Of a stretch of 64,000 bases of DNA, positions 16,308 through 26,991 are shown piece after piece. Both the position numbers and the translations under genes were made by a program. The DNA comes from Actibacterium sp. (lineage in GTDB: Bacteria; Pseudomonadota; Alphaproteobacteria; Rhodobacterales; Rhodobacteraceae). The notes beneath the pieces were generated by a model. That model was not told where the DNA came from. It searched no databases and saw only the letters and a program-made list of their open reading frames with translations. Location of the stretch: contig JADQCB010000025.1 in NCBI GenBank assembly GCA_016278325.1, forward strand, positions 1 to 64,000. Reading direction: 5' to 3'. Within the stretch, counting starts at the first letter, position 1. Every line of letters starts with the position of its first letter.

Positions 16308-17618
16308 TCAGGCCAGCATGACCATCGGGTTTTCCAGGTTCTCGACGATCGCCTGCAACAGCCTGGCCCCGAGCGCGCCGTCAATGACCCGGTGATCGAC
16401 CGACAGGGTCACCGACATCACCGTGGCCGTCGTGATCTCTCCATCCTCGCCGACCACGGGCTTTTTCACCCCGGCGCCCACCGCGAGGATGCCGCCATGC
16501 GGCGGATTGATGACAGCGTCGAAATTGTCGATGCCGAACATCCCGAGGTTCGAGATCGCGAAGCTGCCGCCCTGGTATTCATGCGGGGCCAGCTTGCGGT
16601 CGCGGGCGCGGCTGGCCAGGTCCTTCATCTCGGCCGACAAGGCCGAGAGCGACTTCATCTCTGCATCCTTCAGCACCGGCGTGAACAGCCCGCCCTCGAT
16701 CGCCACGGCCACGGCCACGTCGGACGGCGTGAGCTTCAGCACCCGGTCGCCGGCCCAGACGGCGTTGGCATCGGGCACCGATTGCAGCGCCAGCGCGCAG
16801 GCCTTGATGATGAAGTCGTTGACCGACAGTTTCACCCCGCGCCCTTCCAGCTGCTTGTTGAGCTGGCCGCGGAATTTCAGCAGCGCGTCAAGCCGGATGT
16901 CGCGGCGCAGGTAGAAATGCGGGATTGTCTGCTTGGCCTCGGTCAGGCGCGCGGCAATGGTCTTGCGCATCCCGTCGAGCTTGACCTCTTCATGGGGGCG
17001 GTCCTCGTACATCTTCAGAACCGTCTCGGTTGTCGGGCCGGCCGGCGCGCTGGCGGAAGTGGCCGGTGCGGCGGCGGGGGCTGCCTCCGGCTTCGGTGCC
17101 GCCCGTGCGCCTTCGACATCGGCCTTCACGATCCGGCCATGCGGCCCCGAGCCGGTGATGGCGGTCAGGTCGAGCCCCTTCTCGGCGGCGATGCGACGTG
17201 CCAGCGGCGAGGCGAAGATGCGCCCGCCGTCCCGGGTGACGGGGGCCGCGGGCGCCGCTTGGGCCGGCGCATCGCCTTGGGGCGCTTTCGCGGGGGCAGG
17301 GGCGGCTGGCGCTGCGTCCTGAGGTTCAGACGGCGCGGCTTTTGCCGGGCTTTCGTCGATGTCACCGGCGGATTCACCCTCTTCCAGCAGCACGGCGATT
17401 GGGGTGTTCACCTTCACTCCCTCGCTGCCCTCGGGCACCAGGATCTTGCCGATGGTGCCTTCATCCACCGCCTCGAATTCCATCGTTGCCTTGTCGGTTT
17501 CGATCTCGGCCAGGAGGTCGCCCGAGGAAACCTCGTCGCCTTCCTTGACCAGCCATTTTGCAAGCGTGCCTTCCTCCATCGTGGGCGACAGCGCGGGCAT
17601 CAGGATTTCCGTTGGCAT
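16308..17618 (-). CDS. pdhC: pyruvate dehydrogenase complex E2, dihydrolipoamide acetyltransferase
   Basis: This 436-residue E2 forms the core of the pyruvate dehydrogenase complex and transfers the acetyl group to CoA. In order: a lipoyl domain (residues 1-80, lipoyl-lysine in [10 protein letters not shown]), an Ala/Pro-rich linker, a peripheral-subunit-binding domain ([29 protein letters not shown]), a second linker, and the catalytic domain ending with the DHRVIDG active site. It is third in pdhA-pdhB-pdhC, 12 bp after pdhB. Confidence 0.95.
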   Translation of the reverse strand: MPTEILMPALSPTMEEGTLAKWLVKEGDEVSSGDLLAEIETDKATMEFEAVDEGTIGKILVPEGSEGVKVNTPIAVLLEEGESAGDIDESPAKAAPSEPQDAAPAAPAPAKAPQGDAPAQAAPAAPVTRDGGRIFASPLARRIAAEKGLDLTAITGSGPHGRIVKADVEGARAAPKPEAAPAAAPATSASAPAGPTTETVLKMYEDRPHEEVKLDGMRKTIAARLTEAKQTIPHFYLRRDIRLDALLKFRGQLNKQLEGRGVKLSVNDFIIKACALALQSVPDANAVWAGDRVLKLTPSDVAVAVAIEGGLFTPVLKDAEMKSLSALSAEMKDLASRARDRKLAPHEYQGGSFAISNLGMFGIDNFDAVINPPHGGILAVGAGVKKPVVGEDGEITTATVMSVTLSVDHRVIDGALGARLLQAIVENLENPMVMLA

Positions 17619-17630
17619 CGCGTTGGCTCC

Positions 17631-19025
17631 TTAGCGGTAGGTCACGGCGTGGACGGCGTCGATGACCTCTTCGGTGGTCACCAGCGCCAGCTTTTCCAGG
17701 TTCGCGGCATAGGGCATCGGCACATCCTTACCGGTGCAGTTCAAGACCGGCGCATCGAGGTAATCGAAGGCATTGGTCATGATATAGGCCGAAAGGTGGT
17801 TGCCGATGGCGCCTACCGGGAACCCTTCCTCGACGGTGACGCAACGGTTGGTCTTCCGCACCGAGGCGATCACCGTGTCGTAATCGAGCGGGCGCAATGT
17901 CCGCAGGTCGATCACCTCGGCCGAAATGTCGTCCTCGGCCAGCTTGTCGGCGGCTTCCATCGCATAGGTCATGCCGATGCCGAAGCTGACGATGGTCACG
18001 TCGCTGCCTTCGCGCCAGATTTTCGCCTTGCCGAAAGGCACGGTGAAATCGTCCAGCACCGGCACGTCGAAGCTCTTGCCATAGAGGATCTCGTTTTCCA
18101 GGAAGATCACCGGGTTGGGGTCGCGGATCGCGGTCTTGAGCAGCCCCTTGGCGTCTGCCGCCGAATAGGGCATCGCCACCTTCAGGCCCGGGATCGCCGA
18201 ATACCAGGCGGCGTAATCCTGGCTGTGCTGCGCCCCGACCCGGGCCGCGGCACCGTTGGGGCCGCGAAACACCATCGGCGCCCCCATCTGCCCGCCGGAC
18301 ATGTAAAGCGTCTTGGCCGCCGAGTTGATGATCTGGTCCATCGCCTGCATGGCGAAGTTGAAGGTCATGAACTCGACGATGGGACGCAGGCCGCCAAAGG
18401 CCGCGCCGACCGCGATGCCGGTGAAGCCGTGCTCGGTGATCGGGGTGTCGATCACCCGTTTGGCGCCGAACTCGTCCAGCAGGCCCTGGCTGATCTTGTA
18501 GGCGCCCTCGTATTCGGCCACCTCCTCGCCCATCAGATAGACCTTGTCGTCGCGGCGCATTTCTTCGGCCATGGCGTCGCGCAATGCCTCGCGCACGGTG
18601 GTCTGCCTGACCTCGGTGCCTTCGGGCCAGTCGGGTTCGGCGCTGGCTGCGGGGGCCCTGGGCGCGGCCGGGGCAGGGGCCGCGGCGGCCTTTTCCGCGC
18701 CTTGCCCGGCATTGTCCCTGGCGCTGGCCGCTTCGGGCGCGGGGGCAGGTGCGGCGGACACTTCGACCGCATCGGCATCCTCGCCCTCCTCGACCAGAAC
18801 AGCGATTGGCGTGTTCACCTTCACGCCCTCGGTGCCTTCGGCGATCAGGATCTTGCCGACGGTGCCTTCATCGACGGCCTCGAACTCCATCGTTGCCTTG
18901 TCGGTCTCGATCTCGGCCAGGATGTCGCCCGAGGAAACCTCGTCGCCCTCCTTGACCAGCCATTTCGCAAGCGTGCCTTCCTCCATCGTGGGAGAGAGGG
19001 CGGGCATCAGAATTTCGGTTGCCAT
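17631..19025 (-). CDS. pdhB: pyruvate dehydrogenase E1 beta subunit with N-terminal lipoyl domain
   Basis: A 464-residue fusion: residues 1-80 are a lipoyl domain ([10 protein letters not shown]), then an Ala/Pro linker to about 135, then the E1-beta transketolase-like domain ([47 protein letters not shown]). With PdhA it decarboxylates pyruvate and reductively acetylates lipoyl groups. The extra lipoyl domain is known in alphaproteobacterial PdhB. It is nearly identical to the one in pdhC. The start lies 14 bp after pdhA. Confidence 0.95.
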   Translation of the reverse strand: MATEILMPALSPTMEEGTLAKWLVKEGDEVSSGDILAEIETDKATMEFEAVDEGTVGKILIAEGTEGVKVNTPIAVLVEEGEDADAVEVSAAPAPAPEAASARDNAGQGAEKAAAAPAPAAPRAPAASAEPDWPEGTEVRQTTVREALRDAMAEEMRRDDKVYLMGEEVAEYEGAYKISQGLLDEFGAKRVIDTPITEHGFTGIAVGAAFGGLRPIVEFMTFNFAMQAMDQIINSAAKTLYMSGGQMGAPMVFRGPNGAAARVGAQHSQDYAAWYSAIPGLKVAMPYSAADAKGLLKTAIRDPNPVIFLENEILYGKSFDVPVLDDFTVPFGKAKIWREGSDVTIVSFGIGMTYAMEAADKLAEDDISAEVIDLRTLRPLDYDTVIASVRKTNRCVTVEEGFPVGAIGNHLSAYIMTNAFDYLDAPVLNCTGKDVPMPYAANLEKLALVTTEEVIDAVHAVTYR

Positions 19026-19039
19026 GTCGTCTGTCTCCC

Positions 19040-20050
19040 TCAGGCTTGCTGCGGCACTTCGGTGGCGTAGATGTCGGTCCACAGCGCATCGAGCGCGGGC
19101 TCGGGGCTTTCCTTGGCGAATTCGGCGGCCTCGTTCACGACCTCCTTGATCTCCTTGTCGATCGCCTTCAGATCGTCCTCGCTGACATGCTTGCCCTGGA
19201 TCAGCAGATCGCGCACATGCTCGATCGCGTCGCGTTCCTCGCGCATCTTCTGGACCTCTTCGCGGGTGCGGTACTTGGCCGGATCGGACATCGAGTGGCC
19301 ACGATAGCGATAGGTCTTGATTTCGAGGATATAGGGCCCCTTCCCGGCGCGGCAGTGCGCCACGGCCTTCTCGCCGGCGGCCTTGACGGCCAGCACGTCC
19401 ATGCCATCGACCGCTTCGCCCGGGATCCCGTAGGCCGCGCCGCGTTCCCAGAAGTCGGGCGACTTGGTGGCGCGCTTTACGCTGGTGCCCATCGCGTACT
19501 GGTTGTTCTCGATCACGAAGATCACCGGAAGTTCCCACAGCTGGGCCATGTTGTAGGTCTCGGCGACCTGGCCCTGGTTGGCGGCGCCGTCGCCGAAATA
19601 GGTGAAGGTGACACGATCGTTGCCCAGGTACTTGTCGGCAAAAGCCAGGCCCGCGCCAATCGGAACCTGCGCCCCGACGATGCCATGCCCGCCATAGAAA
19701 TGGCGTTCCTTGCTGAACATGTGCATCGAGCCGCCCTTGCCCTGCGAATAGCCGCTCTCGCGGCCGGTCAGCTCGGCCATGACCCCTTTCGGGTCCATCC
19801 CGCAGGCCAGCATGTGGCCATGGTCGCGATACGACGTGACCCGCTTGTCGCCCTCTTCGGCGGCCGCCTCCAGCCCGACAACAACGGCTTCCTGACCGAT
19901 GTAAAGGTGGCAGAACCCGCCGATCAGGCCCATCCCGTACAACTGGCCGGCCTTTTCCTCGAATCGGCGGATCAGAAGCATCTCGCGATAGAATTTCAGG
20001 AGATCATCTTTTGAAGTGTTTGATTTGGCGGCGGCTTTTCGCGTGGCCAT
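19040..20050 (-). CDS. pdhA: pyruvate dehydrogenase E1 alpha subunit
   Basis: This 336-residue subunit carries the thiamine-diphosphate-binding motif of E1 ([17 protein letters not shown], with the closing [10 protein letters not shown]) and the phosphorylation-loop region [19 protein letters not shown]. It heads the operon with pdhB and pdhC. The lipoamide dehydrogenase (E3) gene is not in this window. An AT-rich palindrome lies 31-44 bases upstream of the ATG. Confidence 0.95.
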   Translation of the reverse strand: MATRKAAAKSNTSKDDLLKFYREMLLIRRFEEKAGQLYGMGLIGGFCHLYIGQEAVVVGLEAAAEEGDKRVTSYRDHGHMLACGMDPKGVMAELTGRESGYSQGKGGSMHMFSKERHFYGGHGIVGAQVPIGAGLAFADKYLGNDRVTFTYFGDGAANQGQVAETYNMAQLWELPVIFVIENNQYAMGTSVKRATKSPDFWERGAAYGIPGEAVDGMDVLAVKAAGEKAVAHCRAGKGPYILEIKTYRYRGHSMSDPAKYRTREEVQKMREERDAIEHVRDLLIQGKHVSEDDLKAIDKEIKEVVNEAAEFAKESPEPALDALWTDIYATEVPQQA

Positions 20051-20080
20051 ATGGCATGCTCCTCCATGTCACGGGCAATA

Positions 20081-20094
20081 GTTTAGTATTAAAC
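20081..20094. promoter_or_regulatory. AT-rich palindrome upstream of pdhA
   Basis: GTTTA-GTAT-TAAAC is a 14-bp perfect palindromic arm pair in the 113-bp gap between ftsB and pdhA, and it stands out in very GC-rich DNA. It lies where the pdhA promoter would be, so an operator or part of the promoter is plausible. Confidence 0.35.
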
Positions 20095-20163
20095 CATTCA
20101 TAGCAAAAGGGCGGCGCCATTTCGAGCGCGAATTCCGGCCCCTGGGGTGGCCGCGCCGCGCGA

Positions 20164-20469
20164 TCAGCGGATGACGATCTCGTCGGGGCGGATCAGGCCC
20201 AGAACCTCGCGCGCCTGTTCGTCCAGCAGGTCGAGATCGAGATACGCGTCGGACAACCGCCTTGTGCGATTTTCCATCACGGCAAGCTTCGCCGTCAACT
20301 CGTCGCGTTCGGTGCGCAGCCTTTCAAGCTCGGCCTCGATCTGGATGCGGCGGAACAACCCGTAATCGCCCTGCACCGCGGCAAAGGTGAAATAGGTGCC
20401 CAGCACGAACATGATCGCCGAAAAGATCATGATCCCGAAGGGTGGCCGCCTGTTGCGATATGCGTTCAT
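20164..20469 (-). CDS. FtsB/DivIC-family septum formation protein
   Basis: A 101-residue bitopic protein: short cytoplasmic N-terminus (NAYRNRRPP), one membrane helix at about 12-32 (FGIMIFSAIMFVLGTYFTFAAV), then a heptad-rich coiled coil (QIEAELERLRTERDELTAKLAVMENRTRRL). This is the FtsB/DivIC architecture, which joins FtsL and FtsQ in the divisome. The location just upstream of the pdh operon, as I recall from other alphaproteobacteria, supports this. The ATG at MNAYRNRRP is the start. Confidence 0.85.
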   Translation of the reverse strand: MNAYRNRRPPFGIMIFSAIMFVLGTYFTFAAVQGDYGLFRRIQIEAELERLRTERDELTAKLAVMENRTRRLSDAYLDLDLLDEQAREVLGLIRPDEIVIR

Positions 20470-20512
20470 GATGCCTGCCTCAAGCCCGCCTCTGACGGGC
20501 GGATCATCCGAG

Positions 20513-20529
20513 CATGACATATCGTCATG
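20513..20529. promoter_or_regulatory. palindrome CATGAC-N5-GTCATG between ftsB and aidB
   Basis: A perfect 6-bp inverted repeat with a 5-base centre (ATATC) lies in the 141-bp divergent gap, 44 bp before ftsB and 82 bp before aidB. It could be an operator for either gene. No regulator is suggested by the sequence. Confidence 0.3.
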
Positions 20530-20610
20530 TGCTTGTGAATCCCCCGAAGCAGGGTTTTCTGCGGCCCGCGCGGGTGTATCATCACCGCGAACACCCGGCC
20601 GGAGGATCCG

Positions 20611-22221
20611 ATGAGCGCGCCGAGCGACATCCTGGCGACCCACGCAGTTGAAAATCAGCCGGACGCGCGGGGCGATGGCGATCTGTGGGCCGGCGATCCG
20701 GCGCTGCGCGATCATATCGGCGATACAGCCGCGCCGGCCGCCCTGGGGGAAGTGCTGGGGCGGGCCGCGACGCGGGCGCTTGGCCGTGCCGCCAATCGGC
20801 ACCCGCCCGAAGCCGTGGTCTTCGATTCCGGCGGCCGGCGGTTGGACGAGGTGCAGTTTCATCCCGCTTATCATGACCTGATGGCGCTCGGGCTCGGGTC
20901 CGGATATGCGTCGGGCCCCTGGACCGGGGGCAGCCATGGCGCCCATGCCGCGATGGTCTATATGTTCAGCCAGGTCGAGCCGGGCGTGTGCTGCCCGATG
21001 ACGATGACCTATGCCGCGGTGCCGACGCTGGCGGACAAGACGGACTTGTGCGACCGCTGGCGATCACGGCTGACAGTGGCAGCCTATGATCCTTCCGTCG
21101 CGCCGATCGGCGCCAAGCGCGCGGTGACCATGGGCATGGTTATGACCGAAAAGCAGGGCGGTTCGGATCTGCGGGCCAACAGCACCCGGGCGGTGCCGGA
21201 CGGGACCGGGTATCGCCTGACCGGTCACAAGTGGTTCTGTTCGGCGCCGATGTCGGATGGCTTTCTGACGCTGGCACAGGCGCCCGGGGGGCTGACCTGT
21301 TTCCTGCTTCCCCGCTGGCTGGAGGATGGCACCCGCAACGGGGTTCACCTGATGCGGCTGAAGGACAAGCTGGGAAACCGCGCGAATGCCTCGGCCGAGG
21401 TCGAGTATCACGGCGCCTGGGCCGAACGGCTGGGCGACGAGGGCGCCGGCGTGCGAACGATCATCGAGATGGTGCATCACACCCGGCTGGATACCGCGAT
21501 TGCGCCGGCCGGGCTGATGCGCGCCGCCCTGGTCGAGGCGCATTGGTGGGCGGCGCATCGAAGCGCCTTTCAGCGCCGGCTGATCGACCAGCCGTTGATG
21601 CGGGCCGTGCTGGCCGACCTGGCGCTCGACTGGGAGGGCGCGCTGGCACTGGGCTTGCGGGTGGCGCAAGCCTTTGACGGGCAGGGCGGGCCGGATCGCG
21701 CCTTCGCCCGGGTCGGCGTCGCGCTGGCGAAATTCCTGTCGAACAAGCGCTGCGTGACGGTGATCGCCGAGGCGATGGAGGCCCTGGGCGGGATGGGCTA
21801 TGTCGAGGATACGCCGCTGCCCATGTTCTATCGCGAGGCGCCGCTCAACGGTATCTGGGAAGGCGCCGGCAACGTGATCTGCCTGGACATCCTGCGGACG
21901 CTGGGGCGTGAACCGCTGGCGGGTGAAACCCTGCGCGCCGAGCTTGACGCGGCCAAGGGTGCGGATCGGCGCTACGATGCGGCGGTGGCGGCGCATTTCG
22001 ACCGCTGGCCGGACCTGCCCGATGCGGCCGAGGCGCGCTGGTTCGTCGAAAGCCTGGCCTGCCTTCTGACGGCCTCGGTGCTGATCCGGCAGGCGCCGCA
22101 GGCCGTTGCCGACGGTTATGTCGCCACCCGCGTCGCCGGCCAGCGCGGCATGGCGGCCGGCACCGTCGCCGGGCTGGAGACCGAAATCATCCTGTCGCGG
22201 CTGGGCGATGGGGGGGCTTGA
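20611..22221 (+). CDS. aidB: AidB-type acyl-CoA dehydrogenase family protein
   Basis: The 536-residue flavoprotein follows E. coli AidB block by block: NQPDARGDGDLW, RHPPEAVVFDSGGRRLDEVQFHPAYH, CPMTMTYAAVP, GMVMTEKQGGSDLR, GHKWFCSAPMSD, RLKDKLGNRANAS, and IWEGAGNVICLDILR with the family's catalytic-type Glu. In E. coli AidB belongs to the adaptive response to alkylation; its in vivo reaction is unsettled. GGAGGATCC supplies the ribosome-binding site. The next gene is a bacterioferritin 66 bp on. Confidence 0.88.
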   Translation: MSAPSDILATHAVENQPDARGDGDLWAGDPALRDHIGDTAAPAALGEVLGRAATRALGRAANRHPPEAVVFDSGGRRLDEVQFHPAYHDLMALGLGSGYASGPWTGGSHGAHAAMVYMFSQVEPGVCCPMTMTYAAVPTLADKTDLCDRWRSRLTVAAYDPSVAPIGAKRAVTMGMVMTEKQGGSDLRANSTRAVPDGTGYRLTGHKWFCSAPMSDGFLTLAQAPGGLTCFLLPRWLEDGTRNGVHLMRLKDKLGNRANASAEVEYHGAWAERLGDEGAGVRTIIEMVHHTRLDTAIAPAGLMRAALVEAHWWAAHRSAFQRRLIDQPLMRAVLADLALDWEGALALGLRVAQAFDGQGGPDRAFARVGVALAKFLSNKRCVTVIAEAMEALGGMGYVEDTPLPMFYREAPLNGIWEGAGNVICLDILRTLGREPLAGETLRAELDAAKGADRRYDAAVAAHFDRWPDLPDAAEARWFVESLACLLTASVLIRQAPQAVADGYVATRVAGQRGMAAGTVAGLETEIILSRLGDGGA

Positions 22222-22287
22222 ACGGTCATTCTGGATGAATAGGTCCTTGCCGAAACCGACTTTTCAGACCCGCGAAAGGATCGAGAC

Positions 22288-22776
22288 ATGGCCGACAGGA
22301 CCAAGAGCATAGACAATCTTCAGACGGCACTTGCAATGGAATTGACCGCGGTGAACCAGTACCTGTTGCACGCATACACGCTGGACAACTGGGGCCTGGA
22401 CAAGCTGGCCGCGCGGATGCGCGATGAAATGCACGAGGAACTTGGCCATGCCGGTCAGTTCATCGACAGGATCATCTTTCTGGGCGGCACGCCCAAGGTG
22501 GAACCGACCAAGACGCCGGTGATGGCCGAATCGCTGAAAAAGCTGTTCGAAGACGACAAGACCGAAGAGGCCGGCGCGATCGCGTTCTACACAACGGCCG
22601 CGCGCGAGGCCTTCGAATCCGACGACATCGGCACCCGCGCCCTGTTCGAGCGGATCGTGCAGGATGAAGAGGGCCATTGGGAATGGCTGGACCTGCAACT
22701 CGACCTGCTGCGCAAGATGGGCGAGCCGGCCTTCATGGCCACCCATATGAGCGGCGCAGATCAGGGCGCAGTGTAA
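22288..22776 (+). CDS. bacterioferritin-like ferritin lacking the haem-ligand methionine
   Basis: A 162-residue four-helix ferritin that aligns without gaps to E. coli Bfr over the N-terminal 60 residues. The complete di-iron ferroxidase set is present: E18, E51, H54, E94, E127, H130. The inter-subunit haem ligand Met52 of E. coli Bfr is Leu52 here (HEELGHAG). It should therefore store or oxidise iron without haem, or be a DNA-protection relative; that is inference. Its stop is 11 bp before the MFS gene. No bfd gene is seen nearby. Confidence 0.85.
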   Translation: MADRTKSIDNLQTALAMELTAVNQYLLHAYTLDNWGLDKLAARMRDEMHEELGHAGQFIDRIIFLGGTPKVEPTKTPVMAESLKKLFEDDKTEEAGAIAFYTTAAREAFESDDIGTRALFERIVQDEEGHWEWLDLQLDLLRKMGEPAFMATHMSGADQGAV

Positions 22777-22787
22777 GTCGCAAATCC

Positions 22788-24089
22788 ATGGCGGAGGTCA
22801 CCCGGAGCCAACGAAACCGCCGGACGGTTCTTGTCGCCGGCTTCATCGGCAACGTCGTCGAATGGTATGATTTCGCGCTTTACGGCTTCTTCGCCAGTGT
22901 CTTCTCGACGATCTTCTTTCCCCCGGGCGATGGCGCCGCGAATCTGATCGCGGTCTATGGGATTTTCGCGGCGGGCTTCGTGATGCGGCCGCTGGGATCG
23001 GTCTTTTTCGGCTGGCTTGGCGACAGGTTCGGGCGGTCGCGCACGATGCTGATCTCGGTCGCCCTGATGGCGGTTCCCACCTTCGTGCTGGGATGTCTGC
23101 CGGTCTATGACCAGATCGGCCTGGCCGCGCCGATCGCGCTGGTGGTTCTGCGCCTGGTGCAGGGGCTGTCCGTCGGGGGCGAATTCTCGACCTCGGTGGT
23201 CTATCTGGTCGAGACCGCCGCGGTCGAACGCCGCGGCCTTTCCGGCAGCGCCGCCAATATGGGCGCTGTCGCCGGCACCGCGTTCGGGTCGCTGATGGCG
23301 ATGGCAATGCTCAACCTGCTGCCCGACCAGGCGATGCAGGCATGGGGATGGCGCATCCCCTATTTTCTGGGCGGCGCGATCGGCGTCGCGGCTCTCTGGC
23401 TGCGTCGGAGTTTGCCCCGCTCTCCCGCCTTCGAGGCGCAAGAGGCGCACCGGAGCCGGAACGCCCCGATCATGGAAACACTGACCCGCACCACGGCACA
23501 GACCCTGCAGGCCACGCTGTTCGCGGCGGGCTATGGCGTCTTTTATTATATCACCATGGTCTATTATCCCAACTGGGTTGCGGATCACGGCACATTGAGT
23601 CTGGAGGCAGCGATGCGGATGAACACGGCCGCGCTTGTGGCGATGCTGCCGGTGGTTCCGCTGGCGGGATTGCTGGGCGACACGCTGATGCCGCGAAAGT
23701 GGCTGGTCGCGGTGACGATGCTGGCAACGGCCGCGCTGGCATGGCCGGCTCTGGCAATGGCCCGGGATGGCGGGTTGTGGACTGTCGGGGCGATTCAGCT
23801 GGCGCTGGCGCTTTTGCTGGCGCTGCTTCTGGGCGGGGCGCCGGCGCTGTTCGCGCAGATATTCCCGGCGCGCAATCGCAACACGGGATACTCGATCTCC
23901 TATGCGCTTGGCATGGGCATCGCGGGTGGCGCGACGCCGATGTTCGCCACCTGGCTGATCGAGCAGACCGGGATGGCGATGGCGCCTGCGGCCTTGCTGG
24001 GTGTCGCGGCGCTGATCGCCGCCGGGGCCGCGGCGGCGATGCCCGAACGCGACCGCATCTCATTGCAGGGGCGCGGGGCCGGCGCCTGA
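22788..24089 (+). CDS. MFS transporter, metabolite:H+ symporter family
   Basis: A 433-residue inner-membrane carrier with about 12 hydrophobic segments. The start VVEWYDFALYGFFASVF and the loop GWLGDRFGRSRTMLIS, followed by RLVQGLSVGGEFSTS, place it in the metabolite:H+ symporter group (ProP, KgtP, ShiA relatives). The substrate cannot be told. The start is at MAEVTRSQR, just after the bacterioferritin stop; longer in-frame starts lie inside that gene. It converges on fbaB. Confidence 0.82.
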   Translation: MAEVTRSQRNRRTVLVAGFIGNVVEWYDFALYGFFASVFSTIFFPPGDGAANLIAVYGIFAAGFVMRPLGSVFFGWLGDRFGRSRTMLISVALMAVPTFVLGCLPVYDQIGLAAPIALVVLRLVQGLSVGGEFSTSVVYLVETAAVERRGLSGSAANMGAVAGTAFGSLMAMAMLNLLPDQAMQAWGWRIPYFLGGAIGVAALWLRRSLPRSPAFEAQEAHRSRNAPIMETLTRTTAQTLQATLFAAGYGVFYYITMVYYPNWVADHGTLSLEAAMRMNTAALVAMLPVVPLAGLLGDTLMPRKWLVAVTMLATAALAWPALAMARDGGLWTVGAIQLALALLLALLLGGAPALFAQIFPARNRNTGYSISYALGMGIAGGATPMFATWLIEQTGMAMAPAALLGVAALIAAGAAAAMPERDRISLQGRGAGA

Positions 24090-24134
24090 CGCCCCCGCAG
24101 CATGTCATGTCACGATCGCGGGTGGTCGGGGTGC

Positions 24135-25064
24135 TCAGCCCTTGCCCTTGTAGATCTCGACCAGCCGGGCCAGCATTTCCAGCGCATCCGCGCGGTCGCG
24201 CTGAAAGCTGTTGCGCCCGATGATCGAGCCGTTGCCGCCGCCATCGCGGATCGCGCGCGCGTCGTCGTAGACGCTGTTTTCGTCCTTCTTGGCCCCGCCC
24301 GAGAAAACCACGATCCGGCGCCCGCCAAAGGCCGCGTCCATGCAGTGGCGCACCCGGGCCGCCTGGGTCGCGATGTCGATCCGCTGCGCCTCATAGACCT
24401 TGCGCGCCTCGGCAAGTTCAAGATGGTCGGTGGAAAGCTTGATCTTGATCACATGCGCGCCCAGCAGCGCGGCGATCTGCGCGGCATAGGCGGCGATGTC
24501 GATCGCCGTCTCGCCGTCCTTGGAAATCGCCTCGCCTCGGGGATAGGACCAGATCACGGTGGCCACGCCCTTGGCCGCGGCCTCTTCGCGTATCGCGCTG
24601 ATCTCTTCGAACATGTTCAGCGCCATGTCGGAGCCGGGATAGATCGTGAAACCGATCGCCGAACAGCCCAGGCGCAACGCGTCATCGACCGAGGCGGTGA
24701 TCGCCTGGTCCTTGCCCGCCGTCGCCGACATCAGCGAATTTGCGCTGTTGGCCTTGAGGATCGTCGGGATCTGCCCGGCAAAGGTATCGGCGCCGGCCTC
24801 CAGCATCCCCAGCGGTGCGGCGAAGGCGTTAAGCCCCGCGTCGATTGCCAACTGGTAATGATAATGCGGGTCATAGCCGGCCGGGTTCGGGGCGAAACTG
24901 CGCGCGGGTCCGTGCTCGAACCCCTGGTCGACCGGCAGGATGATCATCTTTCCGGTGCCGCCCAGCTTGCCGTTCATCAGCATCCGGCAGAGGTTGGCCT
25001 TAACGCCGGGGGTCTCGCCCTCGTAACCGGCAAGGATTTTCTGGACGGCCCTCGTGGATTTCAT
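24135..25064 (-). CDS. fbaB: class I fructose-bisphosphate aldolase (FbaB/DhnA type)
   Basis: The 309-residue enzyme cleaves or forms fructose 1,6-bisphosphate through a Schiff base, with the lysine in HVIKIKLSTDH. Other blocks typical of the archaeal-type class I family are ILPVDQGFEHGP, GFTIYPGSDMALNMFEE and VVFSGGAKKDE. It follows pgk on the same strand by 88 bp. A TGTTAGCG-type site sits at the start of that gap, so it may be controlled separately by carbon status. Confidence 0.92.
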   Translation of the reverse strand: MKSTRAVQKILAGYEGETPGVKANLCRMLMNGKLGGTGKMIILPVDQGFEHGPARSFAPNPAGYDPHYHYQLAIDAGLNAFAAPLGMLEAGADTFAGQIPTILKANSANSLMSATAGKDQAITASVDDALRLGCSAIGFTIYPGSDMALNMFEEISAIREEAAAKGVATVIWSYPRGEAISKDGETAIDIAAYAAQIAALLGAHVIKIKLSTDHLELAEARKVYEAQRIDIATQAARVRHCMDAAFGGRRIVVFSGGAKKDENSVYDDARAIRDGGGNGSIIGRNSFQRDRADALEMLARLVEIYKGKG

Positions 25065-25130
25065 CGCATTGTTCCCTTTCGTGAAATGATTTTGAACGGG
25101 ATTAAAAGGCGCGTCTTTCCCGCGCAATGG

Positions 25131-25144
25131 GTTTCGCGCTAACA
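25131..25144. promoter_or_regulatory. candidate LacI-type carbon-metabolism operator before fbaB
   Basis: GTTTCGCGCTAACA matches 11 of 14 positions of the palindrome TGTTAGCGCTAACA, the type of site used by CceR/PckR regulators of central carbon metabolism in alphaproteobacteria. It lies 67 bp before fbaB, just after pgk. The site class is recalled knowledge and the assignment is inference. Confidence 0.4.
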
Positions 25145-25152
25145 GTGCATGA

Positions 25153-26352
<1,200 letters not shown>

Positions 26353-26481
26353 CGCGTGGTCCTTCCTGTTGGCAGCCTGCCGCCAATAGACAGGCAAGCG
26401 CGGGCGCAGGTCAACCATGCGGGCTTTCCTTTGCCGGATAGGCGCTCTAGGGTCCGGCGCGAACAGTGAAAGGAGCGCCCG

Positions 26482-26991
26482 ATGGCCGAAATCAAGGATC
26501 CGGAAAACACCGTCATCATCGAGTTGAAGGACGGCGCCGTGACGATCGAGCTGTTGCCCGATGTCGCGCCGAAACATGCCGAACGCATGAAGGCGCTGGC
26601 CCGCGCCGGGGCCTATGACGGCGTGGTGTTTCACCGGGTGATCGACGGGTTCATGGCCCAGACCGGGGACGTGGCCAATGGCAACGCCACCAGCGATGAT
26701 TTCAACCTTCGCCGGGCGGGCACCGGCGGGTCCGGGATGCCCGACCTGCCGGCCGAGTTTTCCAGGCTGCCGCATGACCGGGGCACCCTGGGCGCGGCGC
26801 GCTCGGCCAACCCGGATTCGGCCAACAGCCAGTTCTTCATCAACTTTTCCGACAACCATTTCCTGAACGGGCAATACACCGTCTATGGTCGTGTCATCGA
26901 CGGGATGGCGCATGTCGACGCCATCACCCGCGGAGAGCCGCCGGCAAACCCCGACAGGATGATCAGCGTGAAGGTGGCCGCCGATGCTTAG
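26482..26991 (+). CDS. cytoplasmic cyclophilin peptidyl-prolyl isomerase
   Basis: A 169-residue cyclophilin catalysing prolyl cis-trans isomerisation. The family signature is seen in [31 protein letters not shown], and the [30 protein letters not shown] block. It has no signal peptide. AAAGGAGCG is the ribosome-binding site. Its last 8 bases overlap the start of a paralogous exported cyclophilin. Confidence 0.92.
   Translation: MAEIKDPENTVIIELKDGAVTIELLPDVAPKHAERMKALARAGAYDGVVFHRVIDGFMAQTGDVANGNATSDDFNLRRAGTGGSGMPDLPAEFSRLPHDRGTLGAARSANPDSANSQFFINFSDNHFLNGQYTVYGRVIDGMAHVDAITRGEPPANPDRMISVKVAADA

Noticed and set aside
16296-19070. 924-residue plus-strand frame opposite pdhB and pdhC
   Set aside because: Pure shadow of the pyruvate dehydrogenase genes; the internal repeat in it only mirrors the duplicated lipoyl domains.
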